NCBI GenBank assembly: GCA_005878685.1
Contig: VBLN01000282.1
Coordinates: 3,532 to 11,190, forward strand
Direction: 5' to 3'
DNA: 7,659 nt
From: Deltaproteobacteria bacterium
Lineage (GTDB): Bacteria; Desulfobacterota; Binatia; UBA9968
A program made the translations under genes and the position numbers. Position 1 is the stretch's first letter. Every line of letters begins with the position of its first letter. Positions 6,401 through 7,659 of this stretch are shown here, piece by piece. Under the pieces are notes generated by a model. It was not told the origin of the DNA and did no database searches. It saw only the letters and a program-made list of their open reading frames with translations.

Positions 6401-7288
6401 ATGGAACTGGGCATGATCGGTCTCGGGCGCATGGGCGCCAATATGACAGAGCGCCTGCTGCGTGGAGGACACCGGGTGGTGAGTTACGATCGTAGCTCCC
6501 AAGCTGTCCAAAGCGTCGTGGGGAAGGGCGCTTCGGCGGCCGAATCTCTAGAGGCTTTGGCTGTGGCGCTTAGGGTGCCAAGGGTGGTGTGGTTAATGGT
6601 TCCTTCTGGCGACCCAGTCATTCCTTATCTAAAGCGGGATGACGTGATCGTGGACGGCGGCAACAGCAACTACAAGGATACTTTGCGCCGCGCCGCCATG
6701 CTGAAAGAAAAAAGTGTGCATTACGTCGACGTAGGCACCAGCGGGGGAATCTGGGGCCTTACGGAAGGATACAGCCTGATGGTCGGGGCAGATCGGGAAG
6801 TGGTTGAGCGGCTCACGCCGATATTCCAGACACTAGCCCCTGCACCCGATAGGGGCTGGGGCCACGTGGGTCCGAGCGGCGCAGGCCACTTCGTCAAGAT
6901 GATTCACAACGGGATTGAATATGGTCTGATGCAATCGTTCGCTGAGGGGTTCGCCATCATGGAGCACAAAGCCGAGTTTAAGTTGGACCTGCTGCAGATT
7001 GCCGAGATCTGGCGCCATGGAAGCGTCGTGCGCTCGTGGCTTCTGGACTTGATCGCCAAGGCTTTGGCGGAAAATCCGAATCTGCGTGGGATCAGGCCGT
7101 ATGTGGAGGATTCCGGCGAGGGACGCTGGACCGTCGCCGAGGCAGTGGACCTGGAGGTCTCGGCGCCGGTCATCACGCTTTCGCTGCTGGAGCGGCTTCG
7201 CTCCCGGGACCAAGACTCGTTCACGGATAAACTTCTGGCAATGATGCGGCACCAGTTCGGCGGCCACCCACTCAAGGAGAAAAAATGA
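6401..7288 (+). CDS. gnd: 6-phosphogluconate dehydrogenase, decarboxylating, short (GndA/YqeC) type
   Basis: The enzyme oxidises and decarboxylates 6-phosphogluconate to ribulose-5-phosphate, yielding reduced nicotinamide cofactor and CO2. At 295 residues it belongs to the short class (about 300-330), not the roughly 470-residue enteric type. The Rossmann motif GLGRMGANM spans residues 7-15. SYDRSS (28-33) places Asp30 at the end of the second strand, where NADP-specific enzymes usually have Asn; this suggests NAD+ preference (inference). Substrate and catalytic motifs are DGGNSNYKD (85-93), VDVGTSGGIWGLTEGYSLMVG (about 109-129), and GPSGAGHFVKMIHNGIEYG (157-175) with the expected catalytic Lys166 region. 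Between MVPSGDP (66-72) and VIVDGG (82-87) only about nine residues remain, whereas relatives as I recall them have about seven more, so a small in-frame deletion is possible. The C-terminal helical domain looks complete. The stop overlaps zwf by ATGA. Confidence 0.94.
   Translation: MELGMIGLGRMGANMTERLLRGGHRVVSYDRSSQAVQSVVGKGASAAESLEALAVALRVPRVVWLMVPSGDPVIPYLKRDDVIVDGGNSNYKDTLRRAAMLKEKSVHYVDVGTSGGIWGLTEGYSLMVGADREVVERLTPIFQTLAPAPDRGWGHVGPSGAGHFVKMIHNGIEYGLMQSFAEGFAIMEHKAEFKLDLLQIAEIWRHGSVVRSWLLDLIAKALAENPNLRGIRPYVEDSGEGRWTVAEAVDLEVSAPVITLSLLERLRSRDQDSFTDKLLAMMRHQFGGHPLKEKK
7274..7279 (+). promoter_or_regulatory. Ribosome binding site of zwf
   Basis: AAGGAG, within the last codons of gnd, lies 5 nt before ATG 7285. 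It selects that ATG over the internal ATG at codon 17 as the zwf start. Confidence 0.75.
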
Positions 7289-7659
7289 CATTGTCGCTTA
7301 CGGAAACTAGGGAAAACTTCGGTCCGTGCGCGATGGTGATCTTCGGCGCGACCGGCGACCTCACCAAGCGAAAGCTCATTCCCGCCCTGTATAGCCTGTC
7401 GATGGATCACCGACTGCCGGATAAATTTTCAGTGTTGGGTTATGCTCGAAGCGAGATGAATGATGAAGAGTTCCGGCGAAAAATGCGTGATGCCACAAGC
7501 GAGTTCTCAGGCGCGGGCTTAAAGAACGAGACCGCGTGGGAGAAGTTTGCCCAGCAGCTCTATTTTCTCCCTGGCAATTACCAGGAACCCAAAGATTACC
7601 TGCGACTCAAGGAAGCGCTGGCAAAACTCGATCCCAGGAATAGGATCTTTTATCTCGCG
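7285..7659 (+). CDS. zwf: Glucose-6-phosphate 1-dehydrogenase, N-terminal part (runs off window)
   Basis: Zwf oxidises glucose-6-phosphate to 6-phosphogluconolactone with NAD(P)+, the entry step of the oxidative pentose phosphate pathway. The first 125 codons are present and remain open to the window edge; the family is normally about 480-510 residues, so roughly a quarter is visible. The nucleotide-binding start MVIFGATGDLTKRKLIPALY (residues 17-36, with GATGDL at 21-26) is the classical Zwf fingerprint. GYARSEMNDEEFRRKM (52-67) and the later YFLPGNYQE segment fit the family. The catalytic His/Asp region lies beyond the edge. The start overlaps the gnd stop (ATGA), so the two oxidative-branch dehydrogenases are probably co-translated. 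No in-frame stop is seen in the visible part. A 6-phosphogluconolactonase gene would be expected nearby but is not in this window. Confidence 0.95.
   Translation, partial: MTLSLTETRENFGPCAMVIFGATGDLTKRKLIPALYSLSMDHRLPDKFSVLGYARSEMNDEEFRRKMRDATSEFSGAGLKNETAWEKFAQQLYFLPGNYQEPKDYLRLKEALAKLDPRNRIFYLA

Overview
This window is almost entirely one co-directional (+ strand) pentose phosphate operon from an uncultured-looking, moderately GC-rich bacterium. The order is transketolase (tkt), ribose-5-phosphate isomerase B (rpiB), a small FAD/NAD(P)H reductase, a fused transaldolase/glucose-6-phosphate isomerase (tal-pgi), a short-type 6-phosphogluconate dehydrogenase (gnd), and the first 125 codons of glucose-6-phosphate dehydrogenase (zwf), which runs off the right edge. 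The tal-pgi fusion, the short gnd and the cyclic-pathway gene order recall environmental lineages such as Methylomirabilota/Rokubacteria or Nitrospirota. That placement is an impression from memory; nothing in the window proves it.

Layout. Positions 1-308 hold no complete gene. A frame that looks coding runs from 52 to 312 and overlaps the tkt start by ATGA, but it has no convincing start and carries stops just upstream. It is probably the damaged or cut 3' end of an unidentified gene. From 309 to the end the genes are tightly packed. rpiB/reductase and gnd/zwf overlap by ATGA, tkt/rpiB are 3 nt apart, and the two longer gaps (36 and 45 nt) carry clear Shine-Dalgarno sequences. I see no Rho-independent terminator, tRNA, rRNA, CRISPR array or mobile element.

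Function. tal-pgi joins the non-oxidative branch to fructose-6-phosphate/glucose-6-phosphate interconversion, so with zwf, gnd, rpiB and tkt the operon could run as a cycle that oxidises glucose-6-phosphate and makes reduced nicotinamide cofactor. The reductase in the middle could pass electrons from NAD(P)H to an unknown acceptor; this is inference.

Most unusual point. Two of the genes, tkt and the reductase, are each cut by one in-frame TAG. In each case all family-typical sequence resumes in the same frame directly after it, and in each case the expected residue is Glu (certain from family knowledge for tkt, likely for the reductase). A single G-to-T change (GAG to TAG) explains both. The causes to separate are sequencing or DNA-damage error, recent inactivation, and amber suppression or recoding. 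The tkt terminator is also TAG and lies in frame with rpiB, so any general TAG readthrough would make a Tkt-RpiB fusion.
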